A DNA stretch of 64,000 nucleotides from an uncultured Muribaculaceae bacterium. Lineage in GTDB: Bacteria; Bacteroidota; Bacteroidia; Bacteroidales; Muribaculaceae. The notes under the pieces were generated by a model that ran no database searches, was not told where the DNA came from, and was given only the letters and a program-made list of their open reading frames with translations. Location: NCBI GenBank assembly GCA_934636465.1, contig CAKUAR010000003.1:1-64000 (forward strand). The letters run 5' to 3'. Below are positions 43,017 to 51,768 of this stretch, one piece after another. Every line of letters begins with the position of its first letter. The stretch's first letter is position 1. The translations under genes were made by a program, and so were the position numbers.

Positions 43017-46000
43017 AGTGCGTCAGGAGTTTCTTTTTGTGCTGCGGTGGCGGCAGCTTTTTGGTTGGTGAGAATATACATTATGGGAATCACAAAGCCG
43101 TTGAGGAACGTAGAGGTGAACAGTCCGCCCAAAATCACCTTTGCCATGGGGCTTTGAATTTCGTTGCCGGGCAGGTCGCCGCCCACCACGAGCGGAATCA
43201 GGGCGAGAGCCGACGTGAGCGCGGTCATGAGTATGGGGTTGAGCCTGTCGGCAGAGCCTTGCATCACGCATTGCCTGAGCGGCACGCCGTGGGCGAGCAG
43301 GTCGTTATATCGCGCCACGAGCAGCATGCCGTTGCGTGTGGCAATGCCGAAGAGCGATATGAAGCCTATTATGGCGGGAATGCTTATCACACCGCCAGTG
43401 AGCAAAATCACAAGCACACCGCCTATCAGCGCCAGCGGCAAGTTGAGCAGAATGACCACGGCCTGCGTGAGGTTGCGAAACTGGTTGTAGAGCAGCAGCA
43501 AGATGACAAACACGGCAAACACCGATGCCACCATGAGCGTGCGCGATGCCGCCTGCTCGCTCTCAAACTGGCCGCCATACTCCACATGATAGCCGTCGGG
43601 CATGGGCACTTTGGCGTCGATGCGCTGCTTGATGTCGGCCACAGCTCCCAGCAGGTCGCGTCCTGCCACGTTGGCCGAAATTACTATTTTGCGTGCCACG
43701 TTCTCGCGGTTTATGGTGTTGGGGCCTTCGGCCGACTTCACCTCGGCTATGTTGGCGAGCGGCACTTTCTTGCCGTTGGCGTCAACGATGAGGTTCTTTA
43801 TGCGCTCTATTGTGCTGCGGCTGTTGTCGTCAACCTTAACCACGAGGTCAAACGAGCGGTTGCCCTCATACACCTGCGACACCGTTTCGCCGTCGAGCAT
43901 CACATCTACTATCTCGGCAAACTGTGGCAGCGTGATGCCATATTTGGCCAGGATGTCGCGTCGCGGCACTATTTGCAGCTGCGGCCGCTCCACCTGCTGC
44001 TCCACATTTAGGTCGGCAATGCCTTCCACATCGTCAATCGCCTCTTTTATTTGGTTGCCCAGGGCATACATCTTGCCGAGGTCGGTGCCAAAGAGCTTTA
44101 TGGCAATGTTGGCTTGTGTGCCCGACAGCATGGCGTCGATGCGGTGGGTGATGGGTGCACCCACTTCCACATTTATGCCCGGAATCACTTTAAGCCGCTG
44201 CCTTATGTCGGCCAGCACGGCGTCTTTCGAGCGGTCTTTAAGCTCAAATGGTGCTTCTATCTCGGAGTTGTTGACACCGAGAGCGTGCTCGTCAAGCTCG
44301 GCGCGCCCGGTTTTGCGCCCCACGGTATTTATTTCGGGTATTTGAAGCAGCATTTTTTCCACCCTTGCGCCTATCTGGTTCGACTCGTCGAGCGAAATGC
44401 CCGGCATGGTGCTCACGTTGATGGTGAACGAGCCTTCGTTGAACGGTGGCAGGAAACTGCGCCCCAGGGTCAGGAAGATTACCGCAGTGAGCACAAACAC
44501 AGCCCCTGTGGCGCACAAAACCGCCTTGTGGTGGCTTATTGCCCCGTCGAGCATGCGCATATACCCCGACTTGAGCGCGCGCGCCACAAGGGGCTCTTTT
44601 TCCTCGCTGCCCTCGGTGTGGCGGTTGCCCTTGCCCAGCAGATAGCTGCACAGCACCGGCGTGAGCGTGAGAGCCACCACGGTAGATGCGCACAGCGCTG
44701 TGATAAACGCTATGCCAAGCGGCGCAAGCAGCCTTTTCTCCATGCCCGACAAGAAAAACAGCGGCACAAAGCCGGCTATGATGATGAGTGTGGAGTTGAG
44801 AATGGGCACACGCACCTCGCGTGAGGCATCGAAAACCACCGTCAGCACTGGGCGGCGGCGCACAGGCGGCAAGTTGCGGTTTTCGCGCAGCCGCTTAAAC
44901 ACGTTTTCCACATCTACTATGGCGTCATCTACGAGCGACCCTATGGCTATGGCCATGCCGCCAAGGCTCATGGTGTTGATTGACAGCCCCATGATGTGCA
45001 GTGATAAAATTGACATGACAATCGCAAGCGGAATGGTGACGAGCGATATGACCGTGGTGCGCGCGTTCATGAGGAAGATGAAAAGAACCACCACCACAAA
45101 CACGCCGCCCTCCACGAGCGACTTCTTAACGTTGTCGATTGAGCTGTTGATAAACCGCTCCTGGCGATAGATGTCGGTTGACATTTTCACGTCGGCTGGC
45201 AGCTTGGTTTTCAGCTCGGCAAGCGCGGTGTCGAGTTTCTGGGTCAAGCCGAGCGTGCCCACATTGGGCTGCTTGGTCACGGTAATAATCACGGCAGGCT
45301 TGTCGCGGTGCGACGCCACGCCCATTTTGGGTGCGCGGCTGCCTATTTTCATGTCGGCCACATCGCTTAGCAGCACAGGGCCGGCATCGGTGCTCTTGAC
45401 CACGGCCTTGCCAAGCGAGGCCACTGATGAGGTTGATAAAACGCCGCGTATGATGTATTCGTTGCCATATTCATAGAGCACGCCTCCAGACGCGTTGCGG
45501 TTCATGTTTTGCACGGCGGCATAGGCTTCGTCGAGCCCTACGCCATAGTGCTTCATGCGGCCGGGGTTGAGCAATATCTGATATTCCTTGATGTCGCCGC
45601 CCATCACCGTGGCTTGCGCCACACCGCCCACCGACAGCAGGCGCGGTCTTATGGTCCAGTCGGCCAGCGTGCGCAGGTCGCTCATTGATGTGGTGTCGGC
45701 GGTCAGAGCCACAAACATCACTTCGCCGAGAATTGACGACTGCGGACCGAGCGTGGGGTTGCCCACATTGGGCGGCAGCGCGTCTTTCACAGCCGATATT
45801 TTCTCCGACACTATCTGTCGGGCAAGGTAGATGTCGGTGTCCCAGTCAAATTCCACCCATACTATTGAAAATCCGGTGGTTGACGACGACCGCACGCGCC
45901 TCACGCCGGTGGCACCGTTGACAGCCGTCTCCACAGGCATTGTCACCAGCCGCTCCACCTCTTCGGGCGCCATGCCCTTGGCCTCGGTCATCACGGCCAC

Positions 46001-46138
46001 GGTGGGCGCGTTGAGGTCGGGAAACACATCTACGTCCATGGTCTTGGCGGTGTAGATGCCGGCTATCATCAGCAAAATCGACACAACAACCACGGCAAGC
46101 CTGTTGTTGAGCGAAAACTTTATTATTTTGTTCAGCAT
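43013..46138 (-). CDS. CusA/CzcA-type heavy-metal efflux RND pump
   Basis: A 1041-residue inner-membrane transporter. Twelve membrane helices are interrupted by two large periplasmic loops, as in RND pumps. Signatures include DVFPDLNAPTVAVMTEAKGMAPEEVERLVTMPVE near the start. LGGMAIAIGSLVDDAIVDVENVFKRL in helix 4 carries the proton-relay aspartates, and RNGMLLVARYNDLLAHG lies near the end. It belongs to the heavy-metal subfamily (Cu/Ag or Zn/Co/Cd); the metal cannot be fixed by eye. It is preceded by the adaptor gene (21-base gap) and overlaps the TolC-type gene. Confidence 0.92.
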   Translation of the reverse strand: MLNKIIKFSLNNRLAVVVVSILLMIAGIYTAKTMDVDVFPDLNAPTVAVMTEAKGMAPEEVERLVTMPVETAVNGATGVRRVRSSSTTGFSIVWVEFDWDTDIYLARQIVSEKISAVKDALPPNVGNPTLGPQSSILGEVMFVALTADTTSMSDLRTLADWTIRPRLLSVGGVAQATVMGGDIKEYQILLNPGRMKHYGVGLDEAYAAVQNMNRNASGGVLYEYGNEYIIRGVLSTSSVASLGKAVVKSTDAGPVLLSDVADMKIGSRAPKMGVASHRDKPAVIITVTKQPNVGTLGLTQKLDTALAELKTKLPADVKMSTDIYRQERFINSSIDNVKKSLVEGGVFVVVVLFIFLMNARTTVISLVTIPLAIVMSILSLHIMGLSINTMSLGGMAIAIGSLVDDAIVDVENVFKRLRENRNLPPVRRRPVLTVVFDASREVRVPILNSTLIIIAGFVPLFFLSGMEKRLLAPLGIAFITALCASTVVALTLTPVLCSYLLGKGNRHTEGSEEKEPLVARALKSGYMRMLDGAISHHKAVLCATGAVFVLTAVIFLTLGRSFLPPFNEGSFTINVSTMPGISLDESNQIGARVEKMLLQIPEINTVGRKTGRAELDEHALGVNNSEIEAPFELKDRSKDAVLADIRQRLKVIPGINVEVGAPITHRIDAMLSGTQANIAIKLFGTDLGKMYALGNQIKEAIDDVEGIADLNVEQQVERPQLQIVPRRDILAKYGITLPQFAEIVDVMLDGETVSQVYEGNRSFDLVVKVDDNSRSTIERIKNLIVDANGKKVPLANIAEVKSAEGPNTINRENVARKIVISANVAGRDLLGAVADIKQRIDAKVPMPDGYHVEYGGQFESEQAASRTLMVASVFAVFVILLLLYNQFRNLTQAVVILLNLPLALIGGVLVILLTGGVISIPAIIGFISLFGIATRNGMLLVARYNDLLAHGVPLRQCVMQGSADRLNPILMTALTSALALIPLVVGGDLPGNEIQSPMAKVILGGLFTSTFLNGFVIPIMYILTNQKAAATAAQKETPDAL

Positions 46139-46159
46139 GATTTCTTGCTTTTTGTGGGG

Positions 46160-47296
46160 TTAGTGTGAATGTCCGGGAATGGCTGTGGTCATCGACGCCA
46201 GCTTCACTTGATAGGCACCGCGTGTCACCACCTTGTCGCCGGCGGTCAGTCCGCTCACTATCTCCACTCTCACGCCGTCGGTTTGCCCGAGAGTCACCTC
46301 TTGCTTGCGGTAGTGCTCGCTGCCCGTCTGCACATACACAAACGTCAGTCCTTGTTCCTCGGTTATGGCCGACACTGGCACTGAAATCACTCCGGCTCTT
46401 TCGGCCGAAAGCAGATATACTTCCACGTATGCTCCAGGCACTATGTCGCCAATGTTGTCGAACTCAAACGTCACCGGAATGAAGGCTGTGCCGGCTGCTG
46501 CCGACTTGCCGTAGGACACGAGCCTGCCGTTGAGCGATGCAAGGCTGTGCACGGCATCGTCGTGCGTGGTCTTGAAATTCGCGCTCTGCACGCTGCGCAG
46601 CTGGTTGAAGCACCCTTCGGGCACATCGGCGCGCAGTTGCAGCCGCTTGTTTTGCGACACCACGGCTATGGGCTGACCCACCGACACATAGTCGCCCTGC
46701 CCCACAAGGCGGCTCTTGATGTAGCCCGACATGGGTGAAGCCACGGTCACGCCCTGTGCCGTGACACTGCCAGCTTGGCCGGCATACACCGCCTTTGCCG
46801 ACTCATAGCGCAGTCGTGCCTGCTCAAACTCCTTTGTTGAGATTATTTGGTCGGCCACAAGACGCTCGGCTCGCTTGAACTCCTTTTCAGCGGCGTCAAA
46901 TGCGGCCTTTGCCTGGGCTGTGGGGTCGCCGCCCTCAAGTTTTTTTGCCGAGATTGCCACCACGGTTTCTCCGGCTCTCACCGGTGAGCCTTCGTTGATT
47001 AAGGCGTTGTTGAAGCGCACAATTCCGCTGGCTGTGGCGGCTATGGTCTGCTCGTTGCCTTGCGACGACTGTATTTGTCCGGCAGCCGTAATCACGGAGC
47101 GGAACGGTCGTGGATTAACCGTTTCGGTGGCAAGTCCTGCCGATTTTGCTTGTGCTGTGGTAAATGTGATTTCGCCGCTGTGGGCATCGTGAGAGTCGCC
47201 GTCGGCTTTTTTCTCACTGGTGTCTTTGGTGCTGCACCCTGCGGCAATAAAGGCGGCAGCCACCATTATGATGGTTGGTTTCAGTAATTTAATCAT
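46160..47296 (-). CDS. CusB/HlyD-type periplasmic adaptor lipoprotein of the efflux pump
   Basis: A 378-residue protein with a lipoprotein signal: lipobox AAGC with the acylated Cys at about residue 21. A His/Asp stretch (DGDSHDAHSGE) near the N-terminus could bind metal. It has the hairpin, lipoyl and beta-barrel domains of membrane fusion proteins (GEVTFTTAQ-like start, GIVRFNNALINEGSPVRAGETVVAIS, ASPMSGYIKSRLVGQGDYVSVGQPIAVV, GLTAGDKVVTRGAYQVKL) and a His-rich end (GHSH). It links the pump to the TolC-type channel. Confidence 0.9.
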   Translation of the reverse strand: MIKLLKPTIIMVAAAFIAAGCSTKDTSEKKADGDSHDAHSGEITFTTAQAKSAGLATETVNPRPFRSVITAAGQIQSSQGNEQTIAATASGIVRFNNALINEGSPVRAGETVVAISAKKLEGGDPTAQAKAAFDAAEKEFKRAERLVADQIISTKEFEQARLRYESAKAVYAGQAGSVTAQGVTVASPMSGYIKSRLVGQGDYVSVGQPIAVVSQNKRLQLRADVPEGCFNQLRSVQSANFKTTHDDAVHSLASLNGRLVSYGKSAAAGTAFIPVTFEFDNIGDIVPGAYVEVYLLSAERAGVISVPVSAITEEQGLTFVYVQTGSEHYRKQEVTLGQTDGVRVEIVSGLTAGDKVVTRGAYQVKLASMTTAIPGHSH

Positions 47297-47422
47297 TGAT
47301 TTTCTTGTGCTGTGAAATAATTTGTGTGATTACGCGGCATGCCGCACGCATTTTTTCTCGTTTGCGGCAAGTCGTGTGTGTGTTTGTGCCAGCTGGACTG
47401 GCACGGCGCGCTGTGGGCGCGG

Positions 47423-47833
47423 TCAAATCATGGGACAAGAGGGTGGGGCTCTGAGTGGGCGGCAGCCAGTCGCCGGCGATTGTGCCGGCTGCGCAAGCGG
47501 TGCGTGCATGAGAGTCACACACGGCTGGCACTGGCGCTTTGCGGCGCATGCTGCTGGCACGGCAGCCAAGGGCTGTTTTGCAGGCGATGGCTTGTGGCAT
47601 GGCTTCTTCACGGCGGTGTCTGACGACACCATTAGCCCGGCATTGACGGCGCAGAACGTCTGGCTGTCGCCACCATGCATGGTGTGCTTGTCGTTGTCGG
47701 CATCATCGGCCTCGCAGTGCTCCACTATGGTGCAAAGCTCCGAGCCGTGGTGATGATGCGGGAAATGCGACACGGTCAGCAGCATAATCACTGCCAGCCA
47801 CACAAATGCCATATATAGCTTTTTCGCCTTCAT
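47423..47833 (-). CDS. Small His/Cys-rich membrane-anchored protein (DUF6769-like), first gene of efflux operon
   Basis: About 136 residues from the ATG at 47833 (MKAKKLYMAFVWLAVIMLL). The longer frame to 47860 would start inside the -7 box at 47847-47854 and is rejected. One membrane anchor or signal helix (about 5-22) is followed by FPHHHHGS. Scattered Cys and His come next (LCTIVEHCEADD, HTMHGG, TFCAV, PCHK, CQPC). Similar short HHHH proteins lead CusCBA-type operons in Bacteroidetes (DUF6769 from memory). It is a likely periplasmic metal-binding protein that could sense ions or pass them to the pump; that role is inference. Confidence 0.8.
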   Translation of the reverse strand: MKAKKLYMAFVWLAVIMLLTVSHFPHHHHGSELCTIVEHCEADDADNDKHTMHGGDSQTFCAVNAGLMVSSDTAVKKPCHKPSPAKQPLAAVPAACAAKRQCQPCVTLMHAPLAQPAQSPATGCRPLRAPPSCPMI

Positions 47834-47846
47834 AATTTCCACAAAG

Positions 47847-47854
47847 CAAAGATA
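47847..47854 (-). promoter_or_regulatory. -7 box of the metal efflux operon
   Basis: The minus strand reads TATCTTTG, 13 bases before the ATG at 47833. It decides the start codon choice for the first gene. Confidence 0.65.
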
Positions 47855-47866
47855 AGACAATATTTC

Positions 47867-47881
47867 TGCAACTCAGTTGCA
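47867..47881. promoter_or_regulatory. Perfect palindrome, candidate metal-responsive operator
   Basis: TGCAACTCAGTTGCA is a perfect 7-1-7 palindrome. It lies 12 bases upstream of the -7 box, where the -33 element should be. Its size and symmetry suit a dimeric repressor of the Fur/Zur or similar type. No regulator gene is in the neighbourhood. Confidence 0.6.
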
Positions 47882-48292
47882 AACGCACTGGTGGCGAAAC
47901 TTATTATTTTTCGCACTAATTACATATTTTAACATTTATTTGCTAAATATATTTTTATTGTGAAAAATAAGATGTTAATTTCGCAATGAAATCACATTTT
48001 GACAATTTGGTTAGATTGAGATTGAGGTAAACAGGCATTGATTGCTTTTATCATGCAGAACTGAATCCATCGGCATTTTAATAGATGTTTATTGTGATAA
48101 GCAGTTATCTCATCGCCTTTTGTCGCCCATAATGTGATGTGGATTTTGGCAACAAACAACAATCTAATAATATACTTGAATTTTGGTTATGAAGGAGGCG
48201 CGCCTATTGTGAAATAGGCGTGCTTTCATTTTGGGGGCTTTCGTCAAGCAACCCAGTGACGCTCCTCAAAAAACCGTGCCGCTCTCCAAAAA
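47882..48292. other. Gene-free region between divergent efflux operon and small ORF
   Basis: About 410 AT-rich bases with no coding frame that I trust. The only structure I see is an imperfect hairpin near 48196-48224 (GCGCGCCTATT / AATAGGCGTGC with one G-T pair), followed by TTTCATTTT. It may end transcription from either side. Confidence 0.45.
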
Positions 48293-48586
48293 TTAGTAAT
48301 ATTTGACTGTTTTTTGCGCCGTGAGGTCGAATGTGCCGCCATGTGCCGACTCATACACAAACCGCATGCCGCTATAGCCCGACGGCACCCAAAGCACGTC
48401 GATTCTGCCCCATTGCGGCTCGCCGTAGTCTTGCGACATGCCGCTTAGCACTACCGTTAGCGACACATAGTCTATGCTCCAGTAGCCGCCGCCCAGACAG
48501 TAGTCGCCCGGCAGCAGCAGGTTGCGGTGCATGGTCACGTCGCCCATGCGCAGCTCGCCTCTTGATGTGATTATGAATTTCTGCAT
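48293..48586 (-). CDS. Conserved small hypothetical protein
   Basis: A 97-residue protein without a signal peptide or membrane segment. MQKFIITSRGELRMGDVTMHRNLLLPGDYCLGGGYWSIDYVS looks like a compact beta protein, and similar sequences occur in Bacteroidales as hypothetical proteins (from memory). TATCTTTG on the minus strand at 48595-48602 lies eight bases before the start, supporting expression with a very short leader. Function unknown. Confidence 0.65.
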   Translation of the reverse strand: MQKFIITSRGELRMGDVTMHRNLLLPGDYCLGGGYWSIDYVSLTVVLSGMSQDYGEPQWGRIDVLWVPSGYSGMRFVYESAHGGTFDLTAQKTVKYY

Positions 48587-48731
48587 ATCTTATGCAAAGA
48601 TAATGCAAATCGAGGTGCAGAACGTCAAGCTTGCTTGAATGTTATGCTGAGATGCAGCTTATCTTACACAAAGACAATCTAACCCTATGCTTTTGCGAGC
48701 GAAAACGGCACGAGGTGTTGCGCTTTTGTAA

Positions 48732-48739
48732 TAACTTTG
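48732..48739 (+). promoter_or_regulatory. -7 box of the LPS-kinase-like gene
   Basis: TAACTTTG ends 10 bases before the ATG at 48750 and 28 before the next in-frame ATG at 48768. The position favours the second ATG, unless the leader is almost absent. Confidence 0.45.
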
Positions 48740-48749
48740 CAAAATATAA

Positions 48750-49508
48750 ATGAAAACCAAGCAACTGATGAAACAAAACATAGTGGTCAACCCCCAATAT
48801 GCGCAGCTCGCACCATTTGTAGGCGATGTGGCGCGCGGTACTGCCGGCCTTGGCGAGGAAATCTACAGGGCACGCAATGTGGTGAGCCACACGCGCCAGT
48901 GCGACCTCGACCTGATAGTGAAAAGTTTCAGAGTGCCGCGGCTGCTCAACGCCTTTGTTTATGCCCACTTGCGCCACAGCAAGGCTCGTCGCAGCTACGA
49001 CAACGCCTTGCGGCTCATGTCGCTCGGCATAGGCACCGCCGTGCCGGTGGCCTATGTTGAGATATTCAGCCACGGCTTGCTCACACGCAGCTATTTCATC
49101 AGCCTGAAGGTTAGCGGCAGCGAGATGCGCTTTTGGGAGAAACGCCCCGACAGCGACCTGCTGCTGCACAAGTTTGCCGCATTTATGATAGAGTTGCGCG
49201 ACAAGGGTGTGTTTCACAAGGATTTCTCGCCAGGCAACGTGATTGTTGACGACCAGTATCACTTTTATTTGCTCGACGTGAACCGCATGAAGTTTGGCGT
49301 GCGCAACAAGGAGTGCTTTATCGACAATTTTGCGCGGCTTCACACCGAGGCGTCTGAGATAGCGCGCCTGGCAAGGATATATGCCGAAACCGACGGGAAT
49401 CCGCACCCCGAGGCATTTGCAGAGCTTGCTGTGGAGCACTTCCATGCTTTCTGGAACGGCAAAAAGCGTCGGCATGAACTTGAGCACAAGCTGCACTTGC
49501 GCAAATAA
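48750..49508 (+). CDS. Lipopolysaccharide kinase-like protein (InaA/WaaP family)
   Basis: 252 residues, or 246 if the ATG at 48768 is used. The kinase-like core is visible. IYRARNVVSH and LDLIVKSFRVPRLLN hold the ATP-binding Lys. GVFHKDFSPGNVIVDD gives the catalytic-loop Asp and Asn, and YLLDVNRMKFG the metal-binding Asp. Such kinases phosphorylate Kdo or heptose in the LPS inner core; in Bacteroidales a Kdo kinase role is plausible. Cytoplasmic. A terminator follows. Confidence 0.85.
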   Translation: MKTKQLMKQNIVVNPQYAQLAPFVGDVARGTAGLGEEIYRARNVVSHTRQCDLDLIVKSFRVPRLLNAFVYAHLRHSKARRSYDNALRLMSLGIGTAVPVAYVEIFSHGLLTRSYFISLKVSGSEMRFWEKRPDSDLLLHKFAAFMIELRDKGVFHKDFSPGNVIVDDQYHFYLLDVNRMKFGVRNKECFIDNFARLHTEASEIARLARIYAETDGNPHPEAFAELAVEHFHAFWNGKKRRHELEHKLHLRK

Positions 49509-49564
49509 CCACCGCTTCCAGCGAGAACAAAAATCCCGCTTACCCAATATATTGCACAAAAAAA

Positions 49565-49605
49565 CAGTGGCATACCGTCTGGCACGCCACTGCTCTTTTT
49601 TATTT
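49565..49605. terminator. Bidirectional terminator after the LPS-kinase-like gene
   Basis: CAGTGGC (49565-49571) pairs with GCCACTG (49586-49592). CTCTTTTTTATTT follows on the plus strand, and a run of seven A before the stem gives T on the minus strand. It lies between convergent genes. Confidence 0.8.
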
Positions 49606-49651
49606 GTCAACTATTTGTGTCTGAACAATAGTTTTGCAGACTTGTTTGTCA

Positions 49652-51541
49652 TTATTTCACAACCTTAACAGTCTTGCCGTTAACTGTAACCACATAAACG
49701 CCCTGTGGCATGTTGGTGCCGTCAATAACGCTTGTGCCTTCTGTCACGTTAACCTTCTTGAGGAGTTGGCCACCCACGCCATAGATGGCTGCTACGCCAT
49801 TGGCATCGGCATTGATAACGAAGTCCTCGCCAGCTGCGTATGCAACCTTGCCTTCAGCCTTGGCAACGCCTTCCACGCCAGAAACACCTTGTTTCACCAC
49901 GTAGTTAACGTATGAGCCAGGAATGGCGAGCTTAACGTTGGCCTCACGATATTTCACGTCGCTTGGCAGAGCCTTAACGTTGAATGTGGCAGTGCCAGAG
50001 AACTCGTTGCCCACTTTGCCTGCGCTTGCCAAAGTCAAGCCTACCCAGTCAGGAACATCGGCACCGTCAACGGTCTTAGTCCACTTGTTGTAAGTCTCGT
50101 TGGAGATGAGCTTGATAGTAGCAGATTCGCCAGCAGCGTCAAAAGTCTTTTCAATCACGCGGCGAGCGTCGGTTTCGTTCTCGAAGTAGCTCAAATATGG
50201 GTGAAGCACGTCAACACAGATAAGTGGGGCTGTCTTGAGAGGAGCAGGAGTGTTGCCGTCGGTTGTGAGCAGGTTGTTGATACCGTGGATTTCAGTCACC
50301 TTGTTTTGTGCGTCAACATTGGCAAGATAGCCGAGTTCGCCAAAACCGTCGTCGTTGAAGTCGGCCGACACTGGGATTTCAAAGTTCTGAATCTTGTCGC
50401 TGCCATAACCGCTAACCACAATCATGATTGGGAAGTCGATTTCTGGAGTGAATTCCTTGCCTTGAGCGTCTTTAAGGGTGAATGACAGAGGATAAACCAT
50501 AAGACCGTCGTTCTCGCCTAGAGATGCCTCTGGAATTTCATAAGATTCGCTCACGTTGGCTGTGCCGGTTGCAACCACCTCGCCGAGTGTAGGAGTAACC
50601 GACTTGTTAGCGTCGTAAGCAGGAATTTCGTTCATCTTATACACCGTGACAGTGAGAGGAGCGTCCTCGGTGCACATGAGGATTGACTTGCGCTCCATGT
50701 CGTTGTCGGCATCGTGGCGATAGAGCACATACACGCTGCGGAGCAGGTAGGCAGTCTCTGGTTTCTCAAATGCAGCACCACAAGCGTTGAATTTGGAGTT
50801 CTTGCCAAACCAGAATTCGTTTTCTGTGCCAGCCACGCGGAGTGTGGCATCGAGCTGGTCGCTTGGGATCATTACACCTTCGCCGCGGTCATACATAAAG
50901 GTAGAGTCGCCAGGAGCGGTGAAGTTCTTGGCAGTACCAATCTCCCAGTAACCTGAAGATGCTATATCTACATAAGCATAAATCCAGTTGGAGTAGAATG
51001 GCGTTTGCGACTCGGTGTTGTAGTTTTGAGCCAAAACGCCTGACTGATACATGCGCACCTTGTCGCCGTCGGTTGCGGTGAGCTGTGGAACGTGAATGTA
51101 GCTGTTAGGAGCCATATATGCCACGAAATCTTTTTCGGTTGATGTCTGTTTGGCGTTGAAGTCCCAGCCGTATCCGTTGTTGTCGCCCCAAGCCCACTGA
51201 TAAGCGGTGTTGGCAGTAGCCTCTGGGTCGATGTTCTTAAATGTCATAGGCACACGTGGGGAGCCGATGTAAGTGTTGTTTTTCCACCAGTGTCCTTGGT
51301 TGAGGAAAGCACTGTTGAAGCAGCCTGCAGGACGGCGATAGAGCTTATACTTGTTGTTGAAAGTTAGGTTTGTTTGCGCTTTCTTCATCTTTGTGGCCTT
51401 GGGGGCTGCTGATGTTGGAGCTTGCAGAAGTGATGCGTCAAGCACATAGGCTTTAGAGTCGCGATAGGTTTCGGCTGAAGTGGGCATGGCAAGCATACCA
51501 ATGGCTGCCAATGCACCGAAAAGGAGTAAATTCTTCTTCAT
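49652..51541 (-). CDS. Large secreted protein of unknown function with T9SS-type tail
   Basis: A 629-residue protein with a signal peptide (about residues 1-23). The body is beta-rich with many aromatic residues (FLNQGHWWKNNTYIG, YQWAWGDNNGYGWDFNAKQ, NEFWFGKNSKFNACG); no named family is recognised. There is an EF-like acidic stretch DFNDDGFGELGYL. The C-terminal ~70 residues (GVEGVAKAEGKVAYAAGEDFVINADANGVAAIYGVGGQLL ... QGVYVVTVNGKTVKVVK) match type A sorting domains. Codon usage is well adapted, suggesting abundant surface display. Confidence 0.82.
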   Translation of the reverse strand: MKKNLLLFGALAAIGMLAMPTSAETYRDSKAYVLDASLLQAPTSAAPKATKMKKAQTNLTFNNKYKLYRRPAGCFNSAFLNQGHWWKNNTYIGSPRVPMTFKNIDPEATANTAYQWAWGDNNGYGWDFNAKQTSTEKDFVAYMAPNSYIHVPQLTATDGDKVRMYQSGVLAQNYNTESQTPFYSNWIYAYVDIASSGYWEIGTAKNFTAPGDSTFMYDRGEGVMIPSDQLDATLRVAGTENEFWFGKNSKFNACGAAFEKPETAYLLRSVYVLYRHDADNDMERKSILMCTEDAPLTVTVYKMNEIPAYDANKSVTPTLGEVVATGTANVSESYEIPEASLGENDGLMVYPLSFTLKDAQGKEFTPEIDFPIMIVVSGYGSDKIQNFEIPVSADFNDDGFGELGYLANVDAQNKVTEIHGINNLLTTDGNTPAPLKTAPLICVDVLHPYLSYFENETDARRVIEKTFDAAGESATIKLISNETYNKWTKTVDGADVPDWVGLTLASAGKVGNEFSGTATFNVKALPSDVKYREANVKLAIPGSYVNYVVKQGVSGVEGVAKAEGKVAYAAGEDFVINADANGVAAIYGVGGQLLKKVNVTEGTSVIDGTNMPQGVYVVTVNGKTVKVVK

Positions 51542-51768
51542 AAGTTCTCTTTTGTTAGTGTTAATAAGTTTTTAAAAGAAATATGTCTTTGATATTTTAC
51601 ACGAAGATACAATTAATTCTCGTGGCGAATAATTGTTATTGCAAGTTAGACATTGTTTTTTACACTAATGTCACAAAAAACGTCTTTTATACCTTTTTAA
51701 CATGGTTGCAAAAAGTTTTAAAAATGGACGTTCACGCACAGTTTTGCCCATTGTGGGCAACGTGCGTT

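Noticed and set aside
43037..44345. Long plus-strand frames opposite the RND pump
   Set aside because: They are His- and Ser-rich shadow translations of the pump gene.
47834..47860. Nine-residue N-terminal extension of the His-rich protein
   Set aside because: It starts upstream of the -7 box and is not needed for the signal helix; the ATG at 47833 is preferred.
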